Of a DNA stretch of 64,000 nucleotides, positions 1-11,717 are shown in pieces; the first letter of the stretch is position 1, and every line of letters starts with the position of its first letter. The stretch covers positions 14,351,767 to 14,415,766 of the forward strand of contig NC_087171.1 in the NCBI RefSeq assembly GCF_035594125.1. The letters run 5' to 3'. The notes beneath the pieces were generated by a model. The model was not told where the DNA came from, did not search any database, and saw only the letters and a program-made list of their open reading frames with translations. Source of the DNA: Scylla paramamosain (taxonomy: Eukaryota; Arthropoda; Malacostraca; Decapoda; Portunidae). The translations under genes and the position numbers were made by a program.

Positions 1-649
1 CTTGACATCTATACTCTAAGTCACAACTGTAAAAGACTAACAACCGTATAGAAAAAAGAGAGGGCGGGCGTAATATACAACTAATAATGTTTGTGGGGGA
101 GAGTGTGAATACATGTAAAGATAATGCGTCACGCGTAGTGCAGGTGGCGGCGGTAGATGGCGGTGGGAAGCGTCAAGGGGTTGATGAAGGGTGTGGAGAA
201 TGAGAGAAGCAAAGTACGCCTCAATTAGTGTTACGCGCACGTCCACCTCTGTCACAACTCACTGCCAGGAAGAGAATGTTTTGCGCCGGGCGTGAGTAAC
301 ACCCAATCTCGCCGCTTTAGGAGCCTCAATAAAGCGTGCCGGAATATCACCCTCCGCAGCCTCCTGACAAGATAATGAGGGCGAAATGCCACAACATGAA
401 TTAAAACCCACACGAGGAGGCAATAATCTCACATCTCGTGGCTTCGGGAGTGTCAAGAGTCCCTCCAACTTTTTTTGACTCGATCAGTGAACGGCTATCA
501 CACCTTGTCTAAATGTAGCTCAGGGTAGCGATCGCCGATATTAAGATTGCAGGCGATGTAGCGAGAATGCATTGTGTTGTGTGGCGTTTCGTGTGGATCT
601 CTGGGGACGCCTAAATGTCACAGCGACGTAGAAGAGGCAGAGGAGTAGA
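1..649. other. Unique sequence, no gene recognised
   Basis: Mixed-composition sequence with short frames only, none showing a domain or signal I recognise. A GGCGG-rich patch lies near 145-170. A tRNA A-box look-alike near 515 has no matching T-arm. Confidence 0.5.
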
Positions 650-715
650 TGGCGGTGGTGATGGTGGTGGTGGTAGTGGTGGTGGTGGTGGTGACGGCGA
701 CGGCGGTGGTGATGA
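650..715 (+). repeat. Imperfect (GGT/GGC)n trinucleotide repeat
   Basis: GGT units are interrupted by GAT, AGT and GAC triplets. The antisense frame reads as poly-histidine and arginine, a by-product of the repeat. Confidence 0.85.
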
Positions 716-1555
716 TCACGGGACCCTTTAAAGTTTACTGAGTTTGCTGAATCGCAGAACACAAAATTGATCTTCCCAAGTTAGGAAGTTTGAAATTTCT
801 CGGCATTTAGTTGACAACGTGATGTTGATTCTTGTAGGAAAAGTCAAAGTAAAGTGCAAGTGGCGATTGTTGCAGGGTTTTTTATTTTTTTTATTTTTAT
901 GTTTTGTCTTTCTTTCCCACTGTAAGGTTGTAATATGCTTCTGACGACTGGTGGTTTTGAGAGTGTGCGTGGCTGAGATTGCAACATAGAATGAGACGTC
1001 TTTCCCCAATGACTGTCTGGCCTTGAACTGCTGCTCCTCGTAGCTGTTCCTCCTACAAACGCCAGAAGCACAAGTTGAACTGCTGTCGACTAAGATCCGG
1101 TTCACACGCTTCCTTCCGGGGATAGCAAAGTAAATACTGATAATAAAACAAATGATCCTCTACATCGAGTAACCATCAGTAAAAATACACGTGTACAGTA
1201 GGATTAAGCGTTGACATTCTATTTGTATTGGGGAACACGATGACAACATAAATATAAGACAATAGTGAAAGTGAGGGACGAGAAGGATGTTATTTACCCT
1301 CGCAAATTTCTCTTCCATCGTCTTTTAGGAGTGAATGTGAGGAGCCTTCGCCTGTACTATCCTACACATCATACTCTCAGTGCAGCTCGTAACAAACAGC
1401 CTCGCAAAGGTTAAAAAAAAAGAAAAAAAAAAAAAAACCCTGGTGCCGTTTATACTTTATTTGTGTTCTCTTGTGTTCCTTTGTATCTTGAGTAACTGCC
1501 ATGATTTGTTACTTGAACGTGGCAGTGTGGCGTCCTTTCTCGTATATCTCTGTTA
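716..1555. other. AT-rich unique sequence, no gene recognised
   Basis: Nothing identifiable. It contains an A-rich run at about 1412-1437 and a T-rich run near 879-900. Overlapping antisense frames of 75 and 125 codons show no domain, and their composition follows local base content. Confidence 0.45.
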
Positions 1556-1557
1556 CA

Positions 1558-1622
1558 TCACCACCACCACCACTAGCACCACCACCACCACCACCACCAC
1601 CACCACCACCACCACCACCACC
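1558..1622 (+). repeat. (CCA)n trinucleotide repeat
   Basis: About 21 CCA triplets with one TAG interruption. Poly-Pro and poly-Thr frames across it are repeat artefacts. Confidence 0.92.
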
Positions 1623-1755
1623 TATTGGAAAGGGTTTTAATGTTACTCCGGCAATTGGGTCTTTTATTTACTTTTCTTTATATCCATTTAATGAAGTTTT
1701 ATGGTCCAGCGTTGGTTCTTTGTCTCTGTTTATTACCACGATGGTGAAACTCTTT

Positions 1756-1783
1756 GTTATTGTTGTTCCTGTTGTTATTGTTG

Positions 1784-1860
<77 letters not shown>

Positions 1861-1877
1861 TTCATTATTATTATTGT
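1756..1877 (+). repeat. (TTG)n-(ATT)n compound repeat
   Basis: TTG-rich units pass into a long ATT run of about 28 units, broken once by ATC and near the end by TTC. Confidence 0.93.
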
Positions 1878-2067
1878 TTCCGTAAAGTAAATTCAAACTC
1901 CAACCTCTTCCTCGATCCATGCAATTAACTTTGTCCGATTTATGTTATTACTTTTTAATAAAACAATATTTTTTCTTTATTATGTAAAAACAGAAGAATG
2001 ATATTTGCTAAACATTTTTGTTCATGATTTCCTAAGTAAGGTTTTTTTTTTCATTTGTCAAAAGAGG

Positions 2068-2069
<2 letters not shown>

Positions 2070-2150
<81 letters not shown>
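2070..2150 (+). repeat. (GA)n microsatellite, about 40 units
   Basis: Uninterrupted AG dinucleotides beginning just after AAAGAGGGGAAG. Confidence 0.97.
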
Positions 2151-2153
<3 letters not shown>

Positions 2154-2210
2154 TAATATTAATTTGCAAAAGCTTATCATTGGCCTCAGAAACCACGCCA
2201 GGTAGCGAAC

Positions 2211-2421
2211 CATATTGTGAAACACTTTTGTGCCGCATCTTCACTACTTTAAGAGGCTGTAGTTAGTGACGGGGTTTTAAGTGAGCTTTTATGATTCTAG
2301 TGACAGCTAAACAAGATTTCTACATTATTAAACAGGAAAAAACACTGTTAAGAACCCGGCTAATCATCTCTGTGGCCTTAGAAAATAGTCGCGGTGAGAA
2401 AATAAAGCGTTTCTGAATATT
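2211..2421 (+). mobile_element. Inverted-repeat element (MITE-like), copy 1
   Basis: Near full-length member of the family repeated ten times in this window. The left end reads TATTGTGAAACACTT and the right end AAAGCGTTTCTGAATAT; reverse-complemented, the right end matches the left, giving terminal inverted repeats of about 15 bp. Internal landmarks shared with other copies are GATTCTAGTGACAG, AAGATTTCTACATTATTAA, GAACCCGGCTAATCATCT and GTGGCCTT. No coding capacity. Family assignment rests on internal comparison only; the superfamily is unknown and no convincing target duplication was found. Confidence 0.82.
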
Positions 2422-2653
2422 GTCCAGTGACGGCTCCATCCTCCCTATTTTCCCATTCCCCCCTCCCCATTAGTTGTCTCCCCTGGCGGCACAGCGTTGC
2501 GTCACGGTACACAGAAGTAAAAGAGAAATAAAAAAAAGCTCCACCACTCTCTCTGCCCGCCAATCACCAAAAAACATTTGTGTAATTTGTTCGTAGTTGT
2601 GGTATGAGGTAACGAACCGAGTGATGGGGCGGGAGCAGCACCCCCCACGCCTC

Positions 2654-2759
2654 CACACCACCACCACCACCACCACCACCACCACCATCCAGTCTGCAGG
2701 CCTCCCTCCCGGCACTGGGCACACGTTGGTTGTGGTGGTGGTGGTGGTGGTCGTGGTGA
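2654..2759. repeat. (CCA)n and (GGT)n inverted pair
   Basis: A CCA run of about 11 units (2654-2688) is followed about 40 bp later by a GGT run of similar length (2727-2759). The two are complementary, so one strand could fold into a hairpin with a GC-rich loop. Confidence 0.88.
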
Positions 2760-3195
2760 TGGGGGGCGGTCTCTTGTGTTTATGAGTTGCGGTACAAGAG
2801 TCTTTTCGTGTTTCTGTATATATTTTTTACATTTATGATGATATATTATGATGAGAATATTCTTGAAAAAATAAACAAACCCACTCTATCAACTAAGAAA
2901 CTGAAACGCGATTAGATATGAAAGATAAATAAGGAATTCTTTTCACTTGCAAACGTAGATATTTAGAAAACAAAAAAGTATGTAAGCACCTACAAGGAAG
3001 TAAAATAAAGAGGTTTTCGAGTTTGTTGTCAGTGTAATGTTTACAGGAGCCTTCCAAACAAAAGAAATGTCTGAGTGGTCTGTGAATGATGAAGGACGTG
3101 CAGAATAGCAGTGAAAGGATTCCAATGCTATACGAGTATATTCCAGTGTTATATAAGTAGGTCTATATTTTTACACGCATTGTTTCCGCATTAGT
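2760..3195. other. AT-rich unique sequence, no gene recognised
   Basis: No repeat unit, domain or RNA motif seen. Confidence 0.45.
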
Positions 3196-3377
3196 ATTAC
3201 CCTCAAAGACTACAGAGGATTATTTTAATTATTATAGCAGTTTTTCCTTCGGTAATGGTACATAATCCACCGTAAGTTATCAATAACACCCTGAAAACAC
3301 TCTTGAAAACTAGAAACTTCCACTCGAACCTGTTCCAAGTAATCTAGAGTCAAAACACCGACACGTTTAAAGATACT
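3196..3377 (-). mobile_element. Inverted-repeat element, diverged copy 2
   Basis: Reverse-orientation, strongly diverged copy. Recognisable blocks are CTCAAAGACTACAGAGGAT, TAAGTTATCAATAACACCC, GAAAACACTCTTGAAAAC, CTTCCACTCGAACCTGTT and terminal ACACGTTTAAAGATACTGG. Its middle section resembles the variant copies near 33.8 and 35.3 kb more than the main form. Confidence 0.5.
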
Positions 3378-3943
<566 letters not shown>

Positions 3944-4088
3944 TAACTGAATAATTAATAAGTAGAAATTTGTTGTAGATATGATTACGCTTTCCTACCT
4001 TTTTCCTGTTAACCGAGTCTTACATTTTAGTTCCTCGTCACTAAAAGGTTTGTGTCTTTCCGGTACACACATTACGCATAAGACACCA

Positions 4089-4110
4089 ACATACATACAT
4101 ACATACATAT
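4089..4110 (+). repeat. (ATAC)n tetranucleotide repeat
   Basis: About five CATA units. Confidence 0.85.
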
Positions 4111-4325
4111 ATGAATTATAATACACGACATAACAGCAGCTGCACTCACATCTGCCATGAATTATGCTGTCCCACTGCACACTCTTTATACCTCAAGTTT
4201 TCAGGAATAAAATGCACAGTGCAGTATGTTTTATTTAGATACATTCACAAATATTCATGTTTCTCTGTCTAGTGTCTGGCAGGGGTTTACGTCTCCACCA
4301 CTAATGCTACTGTCTTCCTCTGTTG

Positions 4326-4334
4326 CAGGTACGT
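4326..4334 (+). other. Juxtaposed 3' and 5' splice-site motif (CAG|GTACGT)
   Basis: A pyrimidine-rich run (TGTCTTCCTCTGTTG) ends in CAG and is immediately followed by GTACGT, a good 5' splice site. A CTAAT branch-like motif lies about 24 nt upstream of the AG. Such back-to-back sites are the hallmark of recursive-splicing ratchet points in long introns of flies and vertebrates. Alternatively this is an ordinary acceptor: one frame past it reads YVLESRLQTA then stop, which would suit a short terminal exon. It could also be chance. No flanking exon was identified. Confidence 0.3.
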
Positions 4335-4532
4335 CTTGGAGTCTCGGCTGCAGACGGCGTGAAGTAATGGAAATCAATGGGCAGTAGTATTCACGGGCCA
4401 ACACACAGCTGGTGCCGCGCCGCGCTTACTACTTGAGTACACCAGGGAGGAGAAAAAGTGGCCTGAATGGTGCTTGTTTACGTTCCGCATTGGTGTTTGC
4501 TGAGTGCACACTTTATCAGCTGGGAACAGGAC

Positions 4533-4533
<1 letters not shown>

Positions 4534-4610
<77 letters not shown>

Positions 4611-4621
4611 ATGTATGTGTG
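4534..4621 (+). repeat. (GT)n microsatellite
   Basis: About 38 GT units with one TTTG interruption, ending in a GTAT-type variant. Confidence 0.95.
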
Positions 4622-5864
4622 CCGTGCGTACCTGTCTGCCTTTTCAACAAACTTAATTGTCATGTTTGTGTGTACGCGTAAAGATTTCCGTGCAAGGTTC
4701 TAAAAATTAAAAACTTACTTCACGTGATAGACTTCGTGGTGTGATTAAAGATGTTTGAAAACTGTTCATATTTTTCACTTGTAATAATTTTTGTACAACA
4801 CGTCCAGGTCACTCGGTTACTCGCGAACTTTCTGAAGCCTTCCTTTCGTGTACGTTTCCTGAGGGACTTCCTGCTTCCCCTCAGTGTTGTTTGAGGCGCC
4901 GTGCACGCAGCGCCGCGCCACCATCCCTCACTCCACTTTCGTGCAACGTTGCTAATTTTTTCTCCCACTAGCCAGCAGGTTTTGTCAGGCCGCGGGCGTC
5001 CTCATCACTGGAGACGGGGCTGCGAAAGACATGAAAGAATATCCTGACATTAACTCCATTATTTGCTCGAGTCAAGTAAGGGAAACTACACGTCGTTTAA
5101 AATTACTGCCATCTGTAATTCTCACTGCTAAGATTGTTCTATGTCGGCATTTAGAGCACGGTGAAAATGTGATAAGTTTGCTTGTCCACACACACACACA
5201 TACAAAAAAAAAAAAGAGAACAAGACATTAATTTCGTCTCTTCTTGGCTACAGAAGAGCGTAAGAGACTGGTACAAAAGTAAGTATCTGAAATTTACAGA
5301 TGACGGGAACAAAAAACTTATCTGACAATGAAATGGATAAAACGTACATTTTTTTCAATACGAGTATAGTTGAATAAAGAACTTTTTTTTTTGTTGTTAT
5401 TGCACACGTATGATCAGTTAACTCTGCGGGCAAAAAAAGAAAAAAAACTTTAGGGTAACTTAAGTGGTATAAAGAGATATTTGATTCCATGTATATGTAG
5501 ACACAGCTGTTAGATTTTGCTTCACATGAAAGACAAAATGAATGCCCATGAAAGTAAAACTGTTAACGAACATTCACGAAAAAAAAAAATAATACCAAAG
5601 AGTAAAAGAAAGAATATGTAAAACGATGCTTCTTAATCTGCGTCAGATGAATATTGCAGAAAACTAAAATGTCAGTTTTGTTGAGGGTTGTTTGTGTGAA
5701 GGTGAGGCGGAGATGAGAGAGGGGGAAGGGAGAGGTGAGGGAGAAGGGAGCAGGTGACTTGATGAGGAAGTGGAGAGGGAGTGGAGGCAAGTTATGGCCA
5801 ATCAAACATAATGTAATGGTTGATATGTCATAGCTAAGGTGTTGTTATTGCCTGAGATCGAAGC

Positions 5865-5866
<2 letters not shown>
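4622..5866. other. Unique sequence, no gene recognised
   Basis: A moderately GC-rich patch at about 4850-5030 (GCGCC and GCCGCG clusters) sits in AT-rich DNA. A short (CA)n-(A)n tract lies at 5187-5217 and a G/A-rich patch at about 5695-5790. No frame shows a recognisable product. Confidence 0.45.

Positions 5867-5946
<80 letters not shown>
5867..5946 (+). repeat. (GA)n microsatellite, about 40 units
   Basis: Perfect dinucleotide run. Confidence 0.97.
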
Positions 5947-5948
<2 letters not shown>

Positions 5949-6066
5949 ACGATTTATTGGCAGCATTCCTCAGGTATCGGCAACATAAAGACTAAGTGAA
6001 TCAAATAAGTCAGTACTCCATTTCCTTGCCTCGCTTCATCTCACGTATGTAATAATAATGACCAGG

Positions 6067-6073
6067 CTCTCTC

Positions 6074-6130
<57 letters not shown>
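6067..6130 (+). repeat. (CT)n microsatellite
   Basis: About 32 units with one early CA interruption. Opposite polarity to the GA tract about 120 bp upstream. Confidence 0.96.
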
Positions 6131-6134
<4 letters not shown>

Positions 6135-6283
6135 AATCAGAAAAAAAAAACAAGTAAATATCCGCCTCAACATGAACAGAACTACACTACAAAGAAGAAC
6201 AGTGAAAACAAAGCACATTTTAAATTTTTCCTTCATTTCTATTAAATTTGTGTGGTCTGTGAACTGTGCTGTGACCTGCTTTT

Positions 6284-6285
<2 letters not shown>

Positions 6286-6371
<86 letters not shown>
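6286..6371 (+). repeat. (CT)n microsatellite, about 42 units
   Basis: Perfect run, followed closely by a TTC/TTG array. Confidence 0.97.
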
Positions 6372-6377
<6 letters not shown>

Positions 6378-6394
6378 TTTATTTTTCTTTTCTT

Positions 6395-6470
6395 TCTTCT
6401 TCTTCTTGTTCTTCTTGTTCTTCTTGTTGTTCTTGTTCTTCTTGTTCTTGTTCTTCTTCTTCTCCTCCTC
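6395..6470 (+). repeat. (TTC/TTG)n compound trinucleotide repeat
   Basis: Alternating CTTCTTGTT blocks; an apparent nine-base higher-order unit recurs several times. Leucine/valine frames here are artefacts. Confidence 0.88.
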
Positions 6471-6959
6471 TAATACCGAGATACTGTCCTCCTAAGTAAC
6501 AAATTGCAATAAAAAATTCCTCATTGTTTACCTATGAAATGTTGCTTTAATGAGGTTGATGCTCGTTGCCAAGGTACAAATAAAAACAACAGAAGTCATA
6601 GTTTTATTTTTTTAATCCCCTTTCTCTTTTCTGTAAAACCACATTGCATTTCCTCCATAGATCATTGTATTTTTTTTTCCTTGCTGGTTTTGAATGTAAG
6701 AAGCAGTGGGTGGGTGGGGAGGAGCCTTTTGCCAGTGCTATCATGCTTTATGCTGTGTAGATAATACAGTCTCTACAAACACCTGAGTGAGGACTACTAG
6801 TGGTCTGAGTTTTTCTGCATTTCTTCTGTATTCTTGTTTCTTCTTCTCCTCTTCCATCTCCCCATCCCTCTCGTCTCCCCCGGAAGTGTAGAGAGGGAGA
6901 GTGTCACAAGAAATTCTAGTGGACGTCAATATCAGGCTGTGATAAGAAAAAAGGCTTGA
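6471..6959. other. Unique sequence, no gene recognised
   Basis: AT-rich, with a TTCTTCTCCTCTTCC pyrimidine patch near 6840. No coding signal accepted. Confidence 0.4.
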
Positions 6960-7610
6960 TAGGGACTGAAAGTGGTTGGTCAGGAAGAGGAGCGAGACAC
7001 CGAGAAATGGACGAAGGGAGAGGAGAAGAGGAGGGGGCACAGGTGAGAGGGGAGGATGAGAGTGAGAGTTTAGGAGGGTGATGGAGATGTGTGTGGGGAG
7101 GAGGGAGAGACAGAGAGGAGGGTAGGAGAGGAGGGTATGAAATGAAAGGGTATGTGGAGATGAGTGATGACCAGTGAAGAGAAGAGGAGGAGGAGGAGGA
7201 GAAGGAGAAGGACTGGAAAGAAGAGGGGAAGGATTGAGACGATTCGAGAGCAATGTAAATAAAGGAGAAGAAAGAATATGAAAATAATTGAGGGGAGAAG
7301 AGTTAAGTTTATGAAAAAAAAAATAGTTGAAGAAATGAAATACGAATATGAGAGAAAAGGAAGTAAGAAAAGGAGAAAGAAAAATGAAAGATAAATAAAA
7401 AAAAGAGGGAAAAGAAAAATCTGAAAGAAAGAGGAAGAAGAAGCAAGGAGAAAAAAAAATGAAATAGGAAGGAGAACAAGCAAAGAGAAAAACAAAATGA
7501 AGAAAATATGAAAGAGCAAAATAATAGGAGAAAAAACAAAGAAGGAAAAGGAGATAAATGACTGGTAATAAAAGGAAGGATGAAGTAAAGGGGAACAGGA
7601 AAGAACATAG
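6960..7610 (+). repeat. Long purine-rich tract (A/G on + strand)
   Basis: About 650 bp with very few pyrimidines on the plus strand: GGA and AGAGG motifs in the first 300 bp, then GAAA-rich sequence. The antisense frames it opens (up to 190 codons) are Ser/Leu/Pro/Phe-only and not genes. Confidence 0.82.
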
Positions 7611-7742
7611 TAGTAGTTATGCCTTACTTCAGTGCAATACAATTCAGTGCAATACTACATCAAATACCTAAATATGTTCATCTTTCTTATTTTGGTCAGA
7701 AATACAATAAAGTTAAAAAAAAAACAAAAAAAAACAGGCATG

Positions 7743-7745
<3 letters not shown>

Positions 7746-7812
<67 letters not shown>
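7746..7812 (+). repeat. (GA)n microsatellite, about 33 units
   Basis: Perfect run ending at a CCTACCGACC junction. Confidence 0.97.
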
Positions 7813-7815
<3 letters not shown>

Positions 7816-8085
7816 ACCGACCAACCTAACCTACGAACATCACAGCTTAATTTCCTTCCACAGAGAGGTTCGGTTCAGATCATAAGAATAAGAGAAGATT
7901 AATTTGCGTTTTTCACACGCGAAATAAATTAGGGCGAGGCTGCCCGTGATGGCTTCAAATGTGACCACGAGAGAGGCTGATGAGTTCTTGGAAGGCGCCT
8001 TGAGAGAGAGAGAGAGGAGGGGGAGGGAGCGTATCGTGTGGCCTTTCCTGACACCCACCACTGGCAATTTGAGAACGCGTACTCC

Positions 8086-8088
<3 letters not shown>

Positions 8089-8175
<87 letters not shown>

Positions 8176-8232
8176 GCTCCCGAGGCGTGGCGAGGCGTGG
8201 AAGGGATGAGTTGTGTGTGTGTGTGTGTGTGT

Positions 8233-8290
<58 letters not shown>

Positions 8291-8291
8291 G
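8089..8291. repeat. (CT)n-(GT)n-(GA)n compound inverted cluster
   Basis: (CT)n at 8089-8173, (GT)n at 8212-8232 and (GA)n at 8235-8291 with one AAA interruption. The CT and GA arms are complementary, about 60 bp apart, and could pair over more than 50 bp. Confidence 0.95.
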
Positions 8292-8349
8292 GTAAGCGGC
8301 AGATAAACATATAAACAAACACATAGACAAACAGATAGTTAAGCAAACA

Positions 8350-8373
8350 AACAGACAGACAGACAGACAGACA
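8350..8373 (+). repeat. (CAGA)n tetranucleotide repeat
   Basis: About six units in a CAAA/CAGA-rich context. Confidence 0.88.
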
Positions 8374-8579
8374 CGCAGACAAGTAAAAATGATCACAAAA
8401 CACACATCAGTTCACCAGCTTGCTGCACGTGCTCCTCAGTGTCAGGAAGGCGAAAGATGACGGTCGTGGTTACATTGTTAAAGAGTTCCCTGTCACGCTG
8501 CATAACAAGGTGACGCCATTGATAGCAAACTGATGCGGCTAAATTAACTTTTTATTTTATTTTTCTTCTCATTGGTGAA

Positions 8580-9060
8580 AGCTGTGATCAATATTAAGTG
8601 GTCGAGTGTGCCAGTGCTATTTGTTGTTGATGGTTTCCTCAGCAAAGAGATTATTACACGACAAAGTGCGCGCTTACTCCTCCTATCCTTTTTTTTTTAT
8701 CTTTTACATTAAAACTGAGTGAAAAAAAAAAGATTATCACATGGCAAAATGTACTCTTACTTCCTGCGTTTCCCCCTTTTTTTCTCTTTTACATAAGAAC
8801 TGAGTGAGATAACGTACTCCAGTGAACCAGAGCTATTCCTTGTTGGTTCTTTGGCTCAGGGACGAGGTTATTAAGAGACGAGATGAATTTATTGCCATGC
8901 GCATTGTCGCGGTTTCTTGTTTCTCAACGCCGTGAAAATTGAATGAACTAGTAAGGTCAAGCGTACCAAACCCAGACTTGTTGACTCTTTGCTCCGGGAA
9001 GAAAATATTACTCGACAAAATTTATTTCTTACGACTTTAAGGTTGATTCATTCCCCCAGA
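8580..9060 (+). repeat. Diffuse tandem repeat, units about 145-215 bp
   Basis: Three related blocks start near 8610, 8826 and 8971: GCCAGTGCTATTTGTTG, ACCAGAGCTATTCCTTG and CCCAGACTTGTTGACTC. Each is followed about 35 bp later by a GAGATTATTACACGAC-like motif (GAGGTTATTAAGAGACG, AAATATTACTCGAC). The first unit is longer because its second half appears duplicated: ATCTTTTACATTAAAACTGAGTG recurs at about 8770 as CTCTTTTACATAAGAACTGAGTG (motifs abridged to their cores). Heavily diverged, non-coding. Confidence 0.55.
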
Positions 9061-9758
9061 AATGAATGGTTTGCTGCTTCTGAACGGACAATGCAGTACA
9101 AGAAAAGCTCCTGAACCCTTTTTAATTTACTCATCTTAATCTGTTATTGCCCTTTTCTTGCCTCATCTCTCGCCTTCTCCGTGTGATGTACCATTTTATG
9201 CTACCTTCTACATTGCCAGCTGTTTGGTTACCTTTAATACCTTTTTATTGGATTTTGATGCCACATGATTCTCCTCCTTCGTAAATATCAAGTCGATCTC
9301 TTCCTCTCCTTTCGTCGCTTTTCTCCATCCTCCTCGTCTTCCTTAATTTCCTTCCCTTTCCTTCCCGCTGCTTTTTTTTTTTCTGCCGTCTGGTCAACCT
9401 GTCAGCAATAATCTTAATGTATTCACACACGAAGGGCAAAGTCTCGGCCCGTAAATACCTCCTCTCAGGAATCTTCATATACTGGCGAGAATATTCTAAA
9501 GTACAGTAATAGTGACAAAAAAATCTCAACATCAAGTAATAAAGGACAGACGAGTCACTTGCAGATGATTGGCTACAGAATGCGTCCTCTCTCACCTGTG
9601 CTTTTGTTTACATGAATCTGGCCAAGGGTTTTAAAAGCAGAAAACGGGTACGCTAATTTGTCGCTCCTAAGAAGGTTAATTGGGAAAAAGAAGTGCTGGA
9701 AAAATTGTTGGTTATGGACAGGTGTTTATTTCTGACTAATTAACGATATCACCTGTGG

Positions 9759-9761
<3 letters not shown>
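9061..9761. other. Unique sequence, no gene recognised
   Basis: An antisense 116-codon frame (9245-9595) has an unremarkable N-terminal half and a Lys/Arg-rich second half produced by the pyrimidine-rich plus strand. It matches no family I know and I do not call it a gene. Confidence 0.4.

Positions 9762-9834
<73 letters not shown>
9762..9834 (+). repeat. (GA)n microsatellite, about 36 units
   Basis: Perfect run. A poly-A tract (9895-9909) and a GGT/GGC patch (9937-9968) follow. Confidence 0.97.
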
Positions 9835-9836
<2 letters not shown>

Positions 9837-10191
9837 AATGATGAAACAAAAGATAATGCGGGAGAAAGGAAAGAAAAAACGTTAGGCAGACAGCAAAAAA
9901 AAAAAAAAAGTGATAAAATAAAATGAACAGCTGATAGTAGTAGTGGTGGTGGCGGTGGCGGCGGCGGCCAGACACAAACACAGAAACCAAATCAACAAAC
10001 ATCAAGTCCATCCATCTCACAAAACTATGAAATATGCCAAAGGAAAGCAAAACATCACGCCACGGAGGGAGGGAAGGGAGAGGAGGCGTGCCCAAGACAA
10101 CAGTGACAACAGCGACGGCCGATTCCCCGCGACAACGATCTGGCGAAGCTTTGTGAGGCGCGAGAGTAATAGTCAGGTCACTGTTAGGGGA

Positions 10192-10194
<3 letters not shown>

Positions 10195-10257
<63 letters not shown>
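10195..10257 (+). repeat. (CT)n microsatellite, about 31 units
   Basis: Perfect run leading directly into pyrimidine-rich DNA. Confidence 0.97.
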
Positions 10258-10260
<3 letters not shown>

Positions 10261-10800
10261 TTTTTCTTCTTTTCCTTCCTTTCTCTCCAATTTCTCATTA
10301 TTTTTAACCTTTTTCGTCTTATTTTCTTCCCTCATCATTTAACCTTCAATTTTTTTTTTCTTTACCAGTCCATTCTTCCTCTATCTCCCTTCCTAGCTGC
10401 TTCTTCCCTTTATCCTTCCCTTACATCCATTCCTCTTCTCCTTATTCTGTGTCTTGTCTTTCCATCCCATCTGTCTGTTTCTCTCTTATCTCTCGTTCGT
10501 TCCTTTCATCCTTCTTCTCCCTCCTTTTCCTTTTCTCCTTACCCTGTGTCTTGTCTTTCCTTCCTATCTCTCGTATCGTTCTTATCTCCCTCTCCCTTTC
10601 AGTGCATCCTCGTCCTTCCCAGCCTCTCTTTCTTCCTCCATACCTTCACTTCTCTCTTTACTCACAAGATTCCTGGAACGTGTTAGCTCACCTCTCCCAG
10701 TCCCTCTCTTTCTCGACTCTTTTCCACCCTTCCATTTCTTCTCCTCCTTCTCACTCTCACAATACCCACACTTAATCTTGTTCCCTCTTCACGTGGCTTA
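10258..10800 (+). repeat. Long pyrimidine-rich tract (C/T on + strand)
   Basis: About 540 bp of C/T-rich sequence with recurring CTTCCC, CCTTCT and TTCCAT words. Near 10450 and 10550 the motif CTGTGTCTTGTCTTTCC is repeated about 100 bp apart within similar context, indicating local duplication. Ser/Leu/Pro frames are artefacts. Confidence 0.8.
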
Positions 10801-10836
10801 CTTTAACTTGGCTTCATTTACTTGTCCTTCATCCTT

Positions 10837-10934
10837 CACCACTGCCACCACTGCTGACACTACCACCACCACCACCACCACCACCACCACTGCTGACACT
10901 ACCGCCACCACCACCACCACCACCACCACCACTG
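10837..10934 (+). repeat. (ACC)n with duplicated CTGCTGACACTACC spacer
   Basis: Two ACC arrays are separated by, and each preceded by, a copy of CTGCTGACACTACC, so a larger repeat-plus-spacer block has been duplicated. Confidence 0.87.
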
Positions 10935-11097
10935 ACAGCTGTTCTTTTATTTTTATTTATTTATTTATTTTTTTTTTGCCGACTTTTGCCGTACGAATTT
11001 TTCTTTCTTTTTCCCGCAGTATCTTTTGTTTCATCTTTATCTCTTCTGTTTTTTTGTCGTTTTTTCTTTTGTTTCTTTCTTTTTCTCTCGTTTTCTG

Positions 11098-11215
11098 TTA
11101 GTCAGTCAGTCAGCTAATCAATCAGTCTTTCTATATATCTATTCGTCTGTCTATTTATCTATTTGTCTGTCTGTCTGTCTGTCTATCTATCCATCTGTCT
11201 ATCTTTCTGTATATC
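11098..11215 (+). repeat. (TCTA/TCTG)n imperfect tetranucleotide repeat
   Basis: Starts as GTCA repeats and passes into mixed TCTA, TCTG and TTTA units. Confidence 0.85.
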
Positions 11216-11295
11216 TTTTTTTTTTTCTTAAATGGATGAAAATCGTTTGTTTCCATGGTAAGAGAGAAAAATGGTGTTTATTGCACTGAAAGTGA

Positions 11296-11299
<4 letters not shown>

Positions 11300-11379
<80 letters not shown>
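11300..11379 (+). repeat. (GT)n microsatellite, about 40 units
   Basis: Perfect run. Confidence 0.97.
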
Positions 11380-11381
<2 letters not shown>

Positions 11382-11570
11382 GAGTGGTGTATTATGCATT
11401 TGTGAGTGTATTTTTCACCTCTTGTCTCTGATAAAAAGTGTAATGTTGTTTATATTCATTTCGTCGCGTCATATTTCGTGATTAAGTCTTTCATTATTTT
11501 TTACGCTCACACTTTTTTTTAAATTTTTTTATTTTTTGTTCATTCATTTTCTGTTTTACAAAGGTCATGC

Positions 11571-11604
11571 ATGCAAATAAGTGTAATTTTAGCTGCAGGT
11601 GAGT
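11571..11604 (+). promoter_or_regulatory. Octamer motif and CAG|GTGAGT site
   Basis: ATGCAAAT, the POU-factor octamer, lies at 11571-11578. About 20 bp later CAG is followed by GTGAGT, a near-ideal 5' splice site, after a T-rich upstream stretch. The octamer is short enough to occur by chance, and there is no exon evidence next to the donor. Confidence 0.2.
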
Positions 11605-11627
11605 GTTCCAGGCTGTATGTAGTGAAT

Positions 11628-11629
<2 letters not shown>

Positions 11630-11714
<85 letters not shown>
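11630..11714 (+). repeat. (CT)n microsatellite, about 42 units
   Basis: Perfect run. Confidence 0.97.

Positions 11715-11717
<3 letters not shown>

Noticed and set aside
505..560. tRNA-like A box (TAGCTCAGGGTAGCG)
   Set aside because: No matching T-arm/B box (GGTTCGANTCC) downstream and no acceptor-stem pairing, so not a tRNA.
7070..7642. Antisense 190-codon frame, Ser/Phe/Leu-rich
   Set aside because: Composition mirrors the purine-only plus strand; stop codons are simply absent from such DNA.
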